Source of the DNA: Chiridota heheva | Lineage: Eukaryota > Echinodermata > Holothuroidea > Apodida > Chiridotidae | Direction: 5' to 3' | DNA: 64,000 nucleotides | Assembly (NCBI GenBank): GCA_020152595.1 | Contig: JAIGNY010000168.1 | Location: forward strand, 80,001-144,000 | In this document: positions 1 to 13,041 of the stretch, piece by piece | Position numbering within the stretch: the stretch's first letter is position 1 | Layout of the letters: every line of letters begins with the position of its first letter | Notes under the pieces: model-generated | Told to the model about the DNA's origin: nothing | The model's database searches: none | What the model saw: only the letters and a program-made list of their open reading frames with translations | Program-made: the position numbers and the translations under genes

Positions 1-2349
1 GAATTAGTCGTTTCACCGTACAGGTTTAAAATGATCTTGCTGTGTCTTTTTATTAACGTTCTGCAAATTCTGACATTATGATGCATTTAATAACCTAGAA
101 AAGACATTTACATTGATCATCTCGTCTTTGATATGCAAAGAAACTTTGATGCTCATATATTAAAAACTTAAAATATGTCTCTCGGTTTTTTTTTTGTCAG
201 AATGACTTAAAGAAAGTCATACAACACAGAATTGAACAAGAGTTTATCGTTTGAAGTCGTAAGAAATACGCATCAAATGCTTCTTAGATTGTGACATTTT
301 CATCAAAATTTCAGGGAGTTTTTTAATTGAATTTCCGCACACAGAGTCGTGTTGAAATAAACGTTTGAATTTGTGCATATTGTATCCATATATTTCTCAA
401 TTATTGGTTGGAATAGTGAGCCAATACTATGCAAACAAAGTAAAATGAACAACACATCTTTAATTTACATTTTGTATTTCAAAATGTATTTCCATGGTAA
501 CAAGAGATTGATAAATCTGTTTACCTGCAATCGCATGTTCTGTTGCGGTCCTTTGATCCTCGAATGACGTCATATAGTGTCCCAATTTTGACATACAGTA
601 TAGGAACAATCTTATGGGTTTCAAATTACATCTAAGACCGGACAGCTTCAACTTCCTTAATATAATTCCCAAGTTTGACCATTTTAAATATTTAACAGAA
701 TAATCATTTAATTTTCACTGGCAGTCCAGGGCTGTTGGGAACAAAACGATCAGCAGGTCGTAATATATATTGGTAATTACTTTGAAACATACACGTCTTC
801 TTTTAATTAATTTCGGCCACTGCTACAATTCCAGTTCTAAATATCAAAGTAAAATAGAAAGCTCAATTTAGAAATTCGGTTGCAAGGTATAATATATATC
901 AATTTTTAGGTCATGTTAATAAAAGATTTATGTTCGTTAATATCAATATCTGTATCAATTGCAGAGCCACTTTTTAGAAATATTTCCACAAAAAAAATAA
1001 TACGTCTCTGGTAATTGATTTGTATTAATAATCAAAACATGTCTAAAAATCTGTCTTCTTTTTACATAAAGTGCCAGATTATTAAAAACGTTTTTTTTTT
1101 TATTAGATACGAAGATATGATGATCTCGTGATTTGGCATTTTAATCAATGATTAGTGCTGCAAATTCTTCTTTTCTATTTTGTATTTTATTTACCATATC
1201 AAAAGGTATTACTTGATGATCGTCTATAATCCTGTGTTGGATTTCAAAGAGAAATAAAATGGTCCAACCTTTTTATGTTTGTTTTTAGATTTTGATAAGA
1301 TTGACCAGTTTCTATGTCTATTTTTTTGTTGATGTAAGAATAAAGCTTTGAAAGAAAAGAACATTTACGACGTTGAAAATAAAAAGTATCCCAGTAACTC
1401 AAACATCATTAAATATTTTTAGTTTTTACTGGCAAGCAAATAAGATTTGACCAAAAATGGGGGACAAAAATTGGAATCCACGAACGTGCGAATGCCATGA
1501 TCCCTAGCCTACCCAACCCCTCCAAGGCCATTGTAGTAGGCTCATTAGGCTACATTATTGCGTTTGAATAGACGATGAAAGAAAACAAGATATCACCCAG
1601 TGACGAATGTTTTAAAGAAATACTCCCGTGAATTTGATTCCGTTTAGGAGTTATTGTATTCTAAATATTTGATCAGTGTGTCAAATCGGTGACCACGCTG
1701 TGGAAAGTATGTATTTTTGAACAATTTTTAATATTGAGCTTTTAATGATGAACGGATTATTCTAAAGATTTTCCTAAATATGAATATACAATACATCGTT
1801 TTATTTGCTGAACAAAGAAAGGGAAATATATTTTATACCTACTCAGTTTTGACAAGAAATCATATTGCTTCGTTTATTCATAATTACAGTATAATTGGCA
1901 AACGGATGAGTTTCCTAAATTGATCTTTTAGCATTACGATGTTAAATTACCTATGCATGTTTGTGTATCGAGCACTCCATAGACAAAGTATCATTGCCTC
2001 AATTATTGTGTAATGTTAAACAAGGTATTGGTTCTTTGTTTCAGTCAGTTGATTTTAAAGCAGCTTGATCGCATATAATGTTATTAAAGTTGATCGTATT
2101 AGCATATTGTAGGAAAACTGTTATTTCCGTATGTGAGATTAATTAACAAAATGTGTACTTTAATTAATTCCCAAATTCATGTATGAAATTGATTTTGATT
2201 CATACAGACGCATTTTTCCAAGTTTGAACCTTTTCCTTCAGTCTAGACTTAGCAGCTGATGGTAATCTATGCTATATATGTTGTGTATCTTGTGACAAAT
2301 GAAATTAATGTATTCTCTCTTGTTTATGACCTTTGAAATGGCAAGGGGA
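1..2349. other. AT-rich DNA, no gene recognised
   Basis: I find no exon-like stretch, RNA gene or tandem array here. Open frames are short (up to about 70 codons) and low in complexity. Poly(T) and poly(A) runs near 190, 985 and 1090 are the only evident structure. Confidence 0.5.
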
Positions 2350-2802
2350 TGTTGTACATCATAAGAAAGGCTATGAGGGACAAGAAGTTACAAGAGAAAT
2401 AAGCAAAAAATATGTGAGGGACAATTGGAAACATTAGAAATGAGAGACAAGAGGAAAGATAACAAATGTGGGACAAGGGATATAATTAAAATGGGTAACA
2501 GTAATAGATAGTTAAACAATACCTGAGTATAAGGAATACGTTGGGTTTCACCCTATATAAAGAGAAGGCATTTAATACACTGGGTCAGTTCAAATTTGTC
2601 AGTTCTCAGCTCAGTACTGGTCAGTCCTCATCAGTTGTTAGTCGTTTCATGGCATCTGTAGCTTTAAAGCAGTACATTATCACGCCTGTATATAGTTGTG
2701 TAAAGATTAGAAATAGAGAAAAAGAAGTACCTGAAGTTGACTTGCTCTGCGTTTCATTTACAATGTTAAATCCCAAAACGCACCCACTCAGCTCTCACTA
2801 CA
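2350..2802 (+). mobile_element. LTR of a retrotransposon (left boundary uncertain)
   Basis: The stretch has the order of a long terminal repeat: a TATA box (TATATAAAG at 2554-2562), a transcription-start-like region rich in TCAGT (2585-2640), and an end at ...CACTACA (2802), two bases before a primer-binding site. LTRs of this class start TG and end CA. The right end fits, and TGTTGTACATC at 2350 is only a candidate left end. No second LTR is visible downstream, so this is a truncated element. The assignment rests mainly on the adjacent tRNA-Leu complement. Confidence 0.65.
2554..2562 (+). promoter_or_regulatory. TATA box of the LTR
   Basis: TATATAAAG lies about 30 bases upstream of several TCAGT initiator-like motifs (2585-2640), the usual U3/R arrangement in LTR elements. 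Confidence 0.55.
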
Positions 2803-2804
2803 AT

Positions 2805-2823
2805 TGGTGGCAACGGTGGGATT
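2805..2823 (+). other. Primer-binding site complementary to tRNA-Leu
   Basis: TGGTGGCAACGGTGGGATT begins two bases after the LTR end. It complements the 3' end of animal tRNA-Leu, including the CCA tail (expected TGGTGGCAGCGGTGGGATT), with a single mismatch. This is where reverse transcription of an LTR retrotransposon would be primed. Confidence 0.75.
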
Positions 2824-2865
2824 TGACTTTGTGAATTTCATTGATGGATTCTTGCAGTACACAAC

Positions 2866-3160
2866 ATGGCTGAAGGAGAAGAAAAGACTATACAACCCAA
2901 TGGGAAGATTTACTGATTGGTGGATCAGTACTCATCAGCAACGCCAGTTCGCCACGAATATCCACTGATTGACGTTGAAGATATTTAGATGCACCAACAG
3001 GTACAGCTCCAGCTGCACCACTGCGAAATCTGTCTTTAATTTTGTATATTTGTTTAACACTATCGTAACAAACAATATGACCAAAAGTATATTAGCATAC
3101 TCATCTGCTGGCAACAAAGTGAAACGATACAAGGTGGATCTATTTCAATTGTACTGAAAG
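2866..3160 (+). pseudogene. Broken start of the LTR element's gag-side reading frame
   Basis: An ATG at 2866, about 40 bases after the primer-binding site, opens MAEGEEKTIQPNGKIY and stops after 16 codons at TGA. Downstream sequence to about 3160 has only short unrelated frames, and no nucleocapsid, protease, reverse transcriptase or integrase motif follows. I read it as the decayed 5' end of a gag frame followed by deletion of the rest. The position fits; there is no domain to confirm it. Confidence 0.3.
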
Positions 3161-4097
3161 GCATAAAACAGTTAAAAAGAACAATTGAATTATGGTCCGA
3201 AACTGGAACGTTTAGTTGGACATTTAATCATTCCCTCAAAAGCTTCTAACAGTAAAAGACTTTTAAATTGCTTTGATATCTAAAACTTTCGAAAAATATA
3301 TGAAAATGAATACTTTCATCTATCAATCAATTAACATTTCTTCCAAACCACATATTATTGGTAAGCCATTTTATATAATTTACTCACACTGTTTAAAACT
3401 AAACAGATAAGTTTCTTCGTGTCATTTTGGCTAAAAAAAGTTTAGACTAAAATATTAATGATAAGACTCAAATACTAAAAGGGTACAGCTCAAATGCTAA
3501 AATTATAAGATTTAGACACGAAAAGTATAACATTATACAGTAGTATTTTCACACATCGTGCAGTAAATGACAATTAAAAACCCATTGGTCACGATAAATT
3601 GGAAACGGGAAATTAAATTCAATTATGCCTCACCAACTTAATTTGATACATAACTATCACAGAGCCGAAGTTTTGAAAGAGATTTTTGAGTGCTTATAGT
3701 TTTAAATGTGTTCTGTCCTGCTTTATATGATTTGGCAATCTAAACGAATAAGTTGCTGCTTTCTGTTTTAGATAATACTACTTATGTGAGTTCTTGTTAA
3801 AGTAAATACGTCAATTTGTCTTCATCTTCATCTTCGCAATTTCCACCAATATTGAATACAATACAGTATTGAACGTAGCAGATTTGTATGCGATGCGAAA
3901 TAACACTCATTCTGATTGGATGCTTTGTTACTAGCTGAGATACCAAATCATATCGCAGTTTGAACTACTTTGTAAAGCCGTACCGTACAGTTATCAAGCA
4001 GTGTTGAAATAATTATGCATCAGAACGGAGCTCAAGAACACGTTGTTTAGCAACTAAGATCGAATTTTATATTGTATTATTCACATTATAAAATCTG
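3161..4097. other. AT-rich DNA, nothing recognised
   Basis: Unique-looking AT-rich sequence between the LTR remnant and the satellite array. No gene or repeat was identified. Confidence 0.45.
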
Positions 4098-7000
4098 TAC
4101 CGGTAGATACAAAGTGAAAGAAGCTGTTAATCACATCTAGCACGGTGATGACCGGTAGATACAAAGTAAAAGAAGCTGTCAATCACATCTAGCACAGTGA
4201 TGACCGTAGAATACAAAGTGAAAGAAGCTGTTAATCCATCTAGCACAGTGATGACCGGAGAATAAAAAGTGAAAGAAGCTGTTAATCACATCTAGCACAG
4301 TGATGACCGGTGGATACAAAGTAAAAGAAGCTATTAATCACATCTAGCACAGTGATGACCGGTAGATACAAAGTGAGAGAAGCTGTCAATCACATCTAGC
4401 ACAGTGATGACCGGAGAATAAAAAGTGAAAGAAGCTGTTAATCACATCTAGCACAATGATGACCGGTGGATACAAAGTGAAAGAAGCTGTTAATCCGCCT
4501 AGCACAGTGATGACCGGTAGATACAAAGTAAAAGAAGCTGTTAATCAGATCTAGCAAAGTGATGACCAGTAGATACAAAGTGAAAGAAGCTATTAATCAC
4601 ATCTATCAAAGTGATGACCGGTAGATACAAAGTGAAAGAAGCTGTTAATCACATCTAGCACAGTAATGACCGGTGGATACAAAGTGAAAGAAGCTGTTAA
4701 TCCATCTAGCACAGTAATGACTGGTGGATACAAAGTAAAAGAAGCTGTCAATCACATCTAGCACGGTAATAAACGGTGGATACAAAGTGAAAGAAGCTGT
4801 TAATCACATCTAGCACAGTGATGACCGGTAGATACAAAGTGAAAGAAGTTGTTAGTTCATCTAGCACAGTGATGACAGGTGGATACAAAGTAAAAGAAGC
4901 TGTCAATCACATCTAGCAAAGTGACGACCGGTGGATACAAAGTGAAAGAAGCTGTCAATCACATCTAGCACAGTGATGACAGGTAGATACAAAGTAAAAG
5001 AGGCTATTAATCACCTCTAGCACAGTGATGACCGGTAGATACAAAGTGAAAGAAGCTGTCAATCACATCTAGCACAGTGATGACCGGAGAATAAAAAGTG
5101 AAAGAAGCTGTTAATCACATCTAGCACAGTGACGACCGGTGGATAAAAAGTGAAAGAAGCTGTTAATCCATCTAGCACAGTGATGACCGGTAAATACAAA
5201 GTGAAAGAAGCTGTTAATCACATCTAGCACAGTGATGACTGGTGGATGCAAAGTGAAAGAAGCTGTTAATCTATCTAGCACAGTGATGACCGGAGAACAC
5301 AAAGTGAAAGAAGCTGTCAATCACATTTAGCACAGTTATGACCGGTGGAGACAAAGTGTAAGAAGCTGTTAATCACATCTAGCACAGTGATGACTGGTGG
5401 ATGCAAAGTGAAAGAAGCTGTTAATCTATCTAGCACAGTGATGACCGGAGAATACAAAGTGAAAGAAGCTGTCAATCACATCTAGCACAGTTATGACCGG
5501 TGGAGACAAAGTGAAAGAAGCTGTTAATCACATCTAGCACGGTGATGACCGGTAGATACAAAGTGAAATAAGCTGTTAATCTATCTAGCACAGTGATGAC
5601 CGGTGGATACAAAGTGAAAGAAGCTGTCAATCACATCTAGCACAGTGATGACCGGTGGATACAAAGTGAAAGAAGCTGTCAATCACACTTAGCACGGTAA
5701 TTACCGGAGAATACAAAGTGGAAGAAGCTGTTAATCACATCTAGCACATTAATGACCGGTGGATACAAAGTGAAAGAAGCTGTTAATCACATCTAGCACA
5801 GTGATGACCGGTAGATACAAAGTGAAAGAAGCTGTTAATCCATCTAGCACGGTAATGACCGGTGGAGACAAAGTAAAAGAAGCTGTCAATCACATCTAGC
5901 ACAGTGATGACCGGTGGATACAAAGTGAAAGAAGCTGCCAATCACATCTAGCACAGTGATGACAGGTGGATACAAAGTGAAAGAAGCTGTTAATCACATC
6001 TAGCACGGTGATGACTGGTGGATACAAAGTGAAAGAAGCTGTTAATCACATCTAGCACAGTGATGACCGGTGGATACAAAGTGAAAGAAGCTGTTAATCA
6101 CATCTAGCACGGTGATGACTGGTGGATACAAAGTAAAAGAAGCTGTTAATCACATCTAGCACGGTAATGACTGGTGGATACAAAGTGAAAGAAGCTGTTA
6201 ATCACGTCTAGCACAGTTATGACAGGTGGATACAAAGTGAAAGAAGCTGTTAATCACATCTAGCACGGTAATGACCGGTAGATACAAAGTGAAAGAAGCT
6301 GTTAATCACATCTAGCACGGTAATGACTGGTAGATACAAAGTGAAAGAAGCTGTCAATCACATCTAGCAAAGTAATGACCGGTGAATACAAAGTGAAAAA
6401 AGCTGTTAATCACATCTAGCACGGTGATGACCGGTGGATACAAAGTGAAAGAAGCTGCTAATCACATCTAGTACAGTTATGACAGGTGGAAACAAAGTGA
6501 AAGAAGCTGTTAATCACATCTAGCACAGTGATGACCGGTGGATACAAAGTGAAAGAAGCTGTTAATCATATCTAGCACAGTGATGACAGGTGGATACAAA
6601 GTAAAAGAAGCTGTTTATCACGTCTAGCACAGTGATGACAGGTGGATACAAAGTGAAAGAAGCTGCCAATTACATCTAGCACAGTAATGACCGGTAGATA
6701 CAAAGTGAAAGAAGCTGTTAATCACGTCTAGCACAGTGATGACCGGTGAATACAAAGTGAAAGAAGCTGTTAATCACATCTAGCAAAGTGATGACCGGTG
6801 GATACAAAGTGAAAGAAGCTGTCAATCACATCTAGCAAAGTGACGACCGGTGGATACAAAGTGAAAGAAGCTGTCAATCACATCTAGCATGGTGATGACC
6901 GGTGGATACAAAGTGAAAGAAGCTTTTAATCACATCTAGCAAAGTGATGACCGGTGGATACAAAGTAAAAGATGCTGTCAATCACATCTAGCACGGTGAT

Positions 7001-8480
7001 GACCGGTGGATACAAAGTGGAAGAAGCTGTCAATCACATCTAGCACGGTGATGACCGGTAGATACAAAGTGAAAGAAGCTGTTAATCACATCTAGCACAG
7101 TAATGACCGTTAGATACAAAGTGAAAGAAGCTGTTAATCACATCTAGCACAGTGATGACCGATGGATACAAAGTGAAAGAAGCTGTTAATCACATCTAGC
7201 ACAGTGATGACCGGTGAATACAAAGTGAAAGAAGCTGTCAATCACATCTAGCACAGTGATGGCCGGTGGATACAAAGTGAAAGACGCTGTTTATCACATC
7301 TAGCACAGTGATGACCGGTGAATACAAAGTGAAAGAAGCTGTCAATCCATCTAGCACGGTTATGACCGATAGAAAAAAAGTGAAAGAAGCTGTTATTCCA
7401 TCTAGCACAGTGATGGCCGGTGGATACAAAGTAAAAGAGCTGCAAATCCATCTAGCACGGTGATGACTGGTAGATACAAAGTGAAAGAAGCTGTCAATCA
7501 CATCTGGCACGGTGATGACCGGTGGATAAAAAGTGAAAGAAGCTGCCAATTCATCTAGCACGGTAATGGCCAGTAGATACAAAGTGAAAGAAGCTGTTAA
7601 TCTATCTAGCACAGTGATGACTGGAGAATACAAAGTAAAAGAAGCTGCCAATTACATCTAGCACGGTAAGGACCGGTAGATACAAAGTGAAAGAAGCTGT
7701 TAATCACATCTAGCACAGTGATGACTGGAGAGTACAAAGTAAAAGAAGCTGTTAATCCATCTAGCACAGTGATGACCGGTAGATACAAAGTGAAAGAAGA
7801 TATTAATCACAACTAGCACGGTAATGACTGGTAGATACAAAGTATCCATCTAGCACGGTGATGACCGGTAGATGCAAAGTAAAAGAAGCTCTTAATCTAT
7901 CTAGCACGGTGATGACCGGGGAATACAAAGTGAAAGAAGCTGTTAATCACATCTAGCACGGTATAAACCGGTAGATACAAAGTGAAAGAAGCTGTTAATC
8001 CTTCTAGCATGGTAATGACCAGTAGATACAAAGTGAAAGAAGCTGTCAATCACATCTAGCACAGTGATGACCGGGAAATACAAAGTGAAAGAAGCTGTCA
8101 ATCACATCTAGCACAATGATGACTGGTGGATACAAAGTGAAAGAAGCTGTCAATCACATCTAGCACGGTGATGACTGGTGGTTACAAAGTGAAAGAAGCT
8201 GTCAATCACATCTAGCACGGTAATGACTGGTGGATACAAAGTGAAAGATGCTGTCAACCACATCTAGCACAGTAATGACTGGTGGATACAAAGTGAAAGA
8301 AGCTGTTAATCGCATCTAGCACATTGATGACCGGTTGATACAAAGTGAAAGAAGCTGTTAATCCATCTAGCACGGTGATGACCGGTGGATACAAAGTAAA
8401 AGAAGCTGTCAATCACATCTAGCACGGTGTTGACCGGAGAATACAAAGTGAAAGAAGCTGTTAATCACATCTAGCACGGT

Positions 8481-9050
8481 GATGACAGGTGGATACAAAG
8501 TGAAAGAAGCTGTTAAACACATCTAGCACAGTGATGACTGGTGGATACAAAGTGAAAGAAGCTGTTAATCCATCTAGCACGGTGATGACCGGTGGATACA
8601 AAGTGAAAGAAGCAGTCAATCACATCTAGCACGGTGATGACCGGAGAATACAAAGTGAAAGAAGCTGTTAATCACATCTAGCACGATGATGACCGGTGGA
8701 TGCAAAGTGAAAGAAGCTGTCAATCACATCTAGCACGGTGATGACCGGAGAATACAAAGTGAAAGAAGCTGTCAATCACATCTAGCACGGTAATGACCGG
8801 TGAATACAAAGTGAAAGATGCTGTCAATCACATCTAGCACAGTAATGACCGGTGGATACAAAGTGAAAGAAGCTGTTAATCACATCTAGCACAGTGATGA
8901 CCAGTGGATACAAAGTGAAAGAAGCTGTTAATCCATCTAGCACGGTAATGACCGGTGGATACAAAGTGAAAGAAGCTGTTAATCAAATCTAGCACAGTGA
9001 TTACCGGTGGATACAAAGTGAAAGAAGCTGTTAATCACATCTACCACGGT
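8481..9050. repeat. Higher-order duplication in the satellite, copy 1 (570 bp)
   Basis: An 11-unit block carrying a distinctive series of variants (GATGACAGGTGG, TTAAACAC, GAAGCAGTCAATC, CCAGTGG, AATCAAATC, GATTACCGG). The same series recurs exactly 570 bp later. Only about three substitutions were noticed between the copies, far fewer than between neighbouring units, so this block was duplicated recently. Confidence 0.85.
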
Positions 9051-9620
9051 GATGACAGGTGGATACAAAGTGAAAGAAGCTGTTAAACACATCTAGCACA
9101 GTGATGACTGGTGGATACAAAGTGAAAGAAGCTGTTAATCCATCTAGCACGGTGATGACCGGTGGATACAAAGTGAAAGAAGCAGTCAATCACATCTAGC
9201 ACAGTGATGACCGGAGAATACAAAGTGAAAGAAGCTGTTAATCACATCTAGCACGATGATGACCGGTGGATACAAAGTGAAAGAAGCTGTCAATCACATC
9301 TAGCACGGTGATGACCGGAGAATACAAAGTGAAAGAAGCTGTCAATCACATCTAGCACAGTAATGACCGGTGAATACAAAGTGAAAGATGCTGTCAATCA
9401 CATCTAGCACAGTAATGACCGGTGGATACAAAGTGAAAGAAGCTGTTAATCACATCTAGCACAGTGATGACCAGTGGATACAAAGTGAAAGAAGCTGTTA
9501 ATCCATCTAGCACGGTAATGACCGGTGGATACAAAGTGAAAGAAGCTGTTAATCAAATCTAGCACAGTGATTACCGGTGGATACAAAGTGAAAGAAGCTG
9601 TTAATCACATCTAGCACGGT
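9051..9620. repeat. Higher-order duplication in the satellite, copy 2 (570 bp)
   Basis: Second copy of the block at 8481-9050, in direct tandem and in the same variant order. The match degrades after about 9620. Confidence 0.85.
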
Positions 9621-10527
9621 AATGACCGGTGGATACAAAGTGAAAGAAGCTGTTAATCACATCTAGCACGGTAATGACTGGTGCATACAAAGTGAAAGAA
9701 GCTGTTAATCCATCTAGCACGGTGATGACTGGTGGATACAAAGTAAAAGAAGCTGTTAATCCATCTAGCACAGTGATGACCGGAGAATAAAAAGTGAAAG
9801 AAGCTGTTATTCCATCTAGCACGGTAATGACCGGTAGATACAAAGTGAAAGAAGCAGTTAATCACATCTAGCACGGTAATGACCGGTAGATACAAAGTGA
9901 AAGAAGCTGTTAATCCATCTAGCACAGTGATGACCGGTAGATACAAAGTGAAAGAAGCTGTCAATCACATCTAGCACGGTAATGACCGGTGGATACAAAG
10001 TGAAAGAAGCTGTTAATCACATCTAGCACAGTGATGACTGGTAGATACAAAGTGAAAGAAGCTGTTAATCCATCTAGCACGGTAATGACCGGTGGATACA
10101 AAGTGAAAGGTGCTGTTAAACCATCTAGCACGGTGCTGACCGGAGAATACAAAGTGAAAGAAGCTGTTAATCACATCTTGCACGGAAACGACCGGTAGAT
10201 ACAAAGTGAAAGAAGCTGTCAATTCATCTAGCACGGTGATGACCGGTAGATACAAAGTGAAAGAAGCTGTCAATCCATCTAGCACGGTGATGACCGGTAG
10301 ATACAAAGTGAAAGAAGCTGTCAATCCATCTAGCACAGTGATGACCGGTAGATACAAAGTGAAAGAAGCTGTCAATCCATCTAGCACGGTAATGACCGGT
10401 GGATACAAAGTGAAAGGTGATGTTAATCTATCTAGCACGGAAATGACCGGTAGATACAAAGTGAAAGAAGCTGTTAATCACATCTAGCACGGTGATGATT
10501 GGTAGATGCAAAGTGAAAGAAGCTGTC

Positions 10528-11482
10528 TTCAGTTCGACCTCATTTGGGGAGGAAGGAGGGAGGATTAGGGGGCTTGATATGTCCCCAACTGTTCTATATT
10601 GTGTGATTGTATATTGTATATAGAAACATGTCTATTTTTTAATAAGTTGGGCGAATGCAACTTTTTGTCGGGCAAGTTTGGCTTACACCCCCGCCCCCTC
10701 TCTGGCCTCGAAGTCAAGTTACGCCTCTGACTGCATCAGCTATCTGGCTATCGGGAATTTCTACATCTCTTATTGTTACAGTTGAAACATGATTTGATGT
10801 CCCAGTATATAAAACATCTTCATTTTCCTCACGGAATATCTTTGGATGATCAAAGCCAGGACCGCCGAGAGACTAGAAATGGGGGGTGCCTACAGTCCAA
10901 TAAGATCACATAAAATGTTAAAATTTAACACACGAGAAAAACAAATATTAAAGTCATGCAGCCGTATTGTTCAGATGTTGCGATAAAATGTCAAAGTTTC
11001 AAATTCATGTACTTGAAATTTCAAAAATCATTGTGTTGAAAAGCATTTAAATTTTCAAAATGGCCGTTTTGCGCCTAAAAGCCTAGATCTATTGTCTATT
11101 TTTTTCTAATATTTTGGTGATCATATGAAAAAGGAGTGGAAAAGTTGTAGCCATAACAGTGATGAAAGTGTTTTCATGAGTTTTAAGTTTCCCCAAACGA
11201 AAAATTTGAATATGAGGCTTTAACGTTAGGATAGCAAAGGATCATGGGAAATATCACAAAATGACGGTTTTCATGTAGCAAAATGTTCCCATTTTTAGGA
11301 ATATTTATGTTCCCATTAATAGGCATGCTGCCGGACTGAAACAGTACAAAGATATTGTGAATGATGTTGGAACAGTGGTAACAAAAGAAGGGGAATAGGT
11401 GACATGGAAAACCTCTTCATTAAGCTGAAACAAAAACCCACATGCAAAAAAATGAAATAGATGTGTTCAGTGGCGTGGTGGG
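10528..11482. other. AT-rich DNA, nothing recognised
   Basis: Non-repetitive sequence after the satellite. GTTACGCCTCTG near 10720 resembles the end of a hAT-type repeat, but I found no partner end. Confidence 0.4.
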
Positions 11483-13041
11483 CAGGGGCGTAAACCAGGA
11501 TAAATTGTCAGGGGACCAGGCCAAACCATACCAGGGATGATGCATGTGATAACGTGTTTGATGAGCAGTTTTGACACGATTATTGGAACATATTGGGACA
11601 AGGGTATGATCTTACAACAGTACAAGCGGGAAGCAGAAAGAAAGGTCCTCCCTGAAAGGTTTTTTCTAGATAAGGAAAATTGGTCAATTATTTAAAAAAA
11701 ATGGAAGGAAATTTTTGTAATATCATTGGTAATTTTGTTAAAATCATTGGTAATTTTAGTAAAATTTGGCAACATTTCCCGATAATTTATGAAAAATCAC
11801 GGAAAATCGAAGAAAAATTTCGCCAAAAAGGAAATTTTCCGTTAATTAAAGAAGATGGCACGAGATTGTTGAAAATTTCCCAAAAATTGAAAGAGATATC
11901 TTAAAAATTGAAGAAACAGTTTCCAATAATTGAAAACAATTGACCAAAAATCCCAGAAAAATTGAAGAAAACTTAACAAAAATCGAAAGAAAACTGCCCA
12001 AAAATGAAGTAAATTTTCCAAACATTGAAGGAAATTTACCAAAAAATCGAGAGAAAAAAATGCCTCAAAATAATAAAAATTGTCCGAAAATTGAAGAAAA
12101 CTGCACTAGAATTAAGAAAATTGCTCAAAATTTAAAGACATTTTCCAAACATTGAAGGAAATTTACCGACAATTGATGAAAATTTATTGTAAATCGAAGA
12201 ACAAACATTTAATTGTTGAAATTTTCCCAAAATTGAAGAAAACTTACCTAAATTTGAAGAAAATTGCTCCAAAGTGAAGAAAATTTTCCGAAAATTGAGA
12301 AAACACAAAACTGTTCCTAAATGAAGGAAATTCCCGAAATTTGAAAGAGAAAGAAAGAATTTTTCAAACATTGAAATTGAAAGAAATATTATAAATTTTA
12401 AAGGAAATTTCTCGAAAATTGAAGAAAATTTATCGAAATTCGAAGAACAATTGTCCCAAAATAAAAGAACTTTTCCAAAAGTTACACCAGAATGAAGAAA
12501 ATTTCTCAAAGATTGAAAGTTATTTCACAAATATGAATTTCCCCGAAAATGAAGAAAAAAATTCCGAAAATGGAAGAAAAATTGGCTCAAATGAGAGAAA
12601 TTTTCCAAACATTGGATGAAATTTACCAAAATTGAAGAAAATCGAAGGAATACTGCCCAAAATGAAGGAAATTGACAAAACATTTGGGAGAACAAATTTA
12701 CAGAAAAATTGCCCCAAACGTTAAATTAAATTGTCCGAAAATTGAAAAAACTGCACCGTGACATAAGGAAAATGATCAAAATTGAAAGACATTTCCCAAA
12801 CATTGATTGATGAAAAGTTATCGCAAATCCACAAAAAATTATCCCAAAATGAAGGTTAATATTCCGAAAATTGCACTAGAATGAAGAAAATTTCCTAAAG
12901 ATTTGAAAAATTCCCCAAACATTGAATGAATTTTCAATGTACATAAACCGTGACTAAGAATCATCTCATGGTACAAAAAGTATCATCGGAAAAATATCAG
13001 AGGGATCATGGCTCCCGGCTCTCCCTGTGGATCCGCCCCTG
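11483..13041. mobile_element. Possible hAT-like element bounded by CAGGGGCG ends
   Basis: CAGGGGCG at 11483 and its reverse complement CGCCCCTG ending at 13041 frame a 1559-bp stretch filled with the A-rich repeat field. hAT elements commonly begin CAGGGGC. The inverted match is only about 8 bp, and the 8-bp flanks (GTGGTGGG and GTGGGTCA) do not match, so the boundary is suggestive only. Confidence 0.25.
11680..12950 (+). repeat. Degenerate A-rich repeat field (gaaaattgaagaaaatt type)
   Basis: About 1.3 kb of imperfect repetition of a roughly 20-30 base phrase, AAAATTGAAGAAAATTTNCC, with CCGAAAA and CCAAACATT joins. Each strand yields short frames rich in K-I-E-E-N or N-F-L-Q-F patterns, interrupted by stops. 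The codons drift freely, so I treat it as non-coding. The same phrase recurs on both strands elsewhere in the window (13500-13690, 19440-19500, 20346-20400, 26870-27340, 27610-27765, 48905-48955). Confidence 0.75.

Larger units (their letters stand above)
4098..10527. repeat. 52-bp satellite array, about 124 copies
   Basis: A head-to-tail array whose unit runs approximately AAAGTGAAAGAAGCTGTTAA, then TCACATCTAGCACAGTGATG, then ACCGGTAGATAC (52 bases). Common variants are AATCCATC for AATCACATC (a 51-base unit), GGTGG/GGTAG/GGAGAA at the ACCGGT position, and CACAG/CACGG. The array starts abruptly near 4098 and ends near 10527. Where several 51-bp units occur in succession (near 7240-7650, 9600-9960 and 10010-10460) the frame is kept, giving long minus-strand 17-residue repeats such as TASFTLYLPVITVLDGL. 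These are by-products of unit length, not a gene. Confidence 0.97.

Noticed and set aside
2541..2834. 97-codon gene starting at 2541
   Set aside because: The frame runs through the LTR's TATA box and primer-binding site, so regulatory DNA explains the stretch better.
7238..10459. Protein genes with 17-residue repeats on the minus strand of the satellite
   Set aside because: They exist only where 51-bp units occur in succession and end as soon as a 52-bp unit appears. No start context or splice evidence.
4098..10527. CRISPR-like array
   Set aside because: Units are head-to-tail without unique spacers, vary gradually, and the genome is eukaryotic (introns, MITEs, LINEs).
12132..12619. Phe/Asn-rich or Lys/Glu-rich genes
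   Set aside because: Part of the degenerate A-rich repeat; frames drift and stop frequently.
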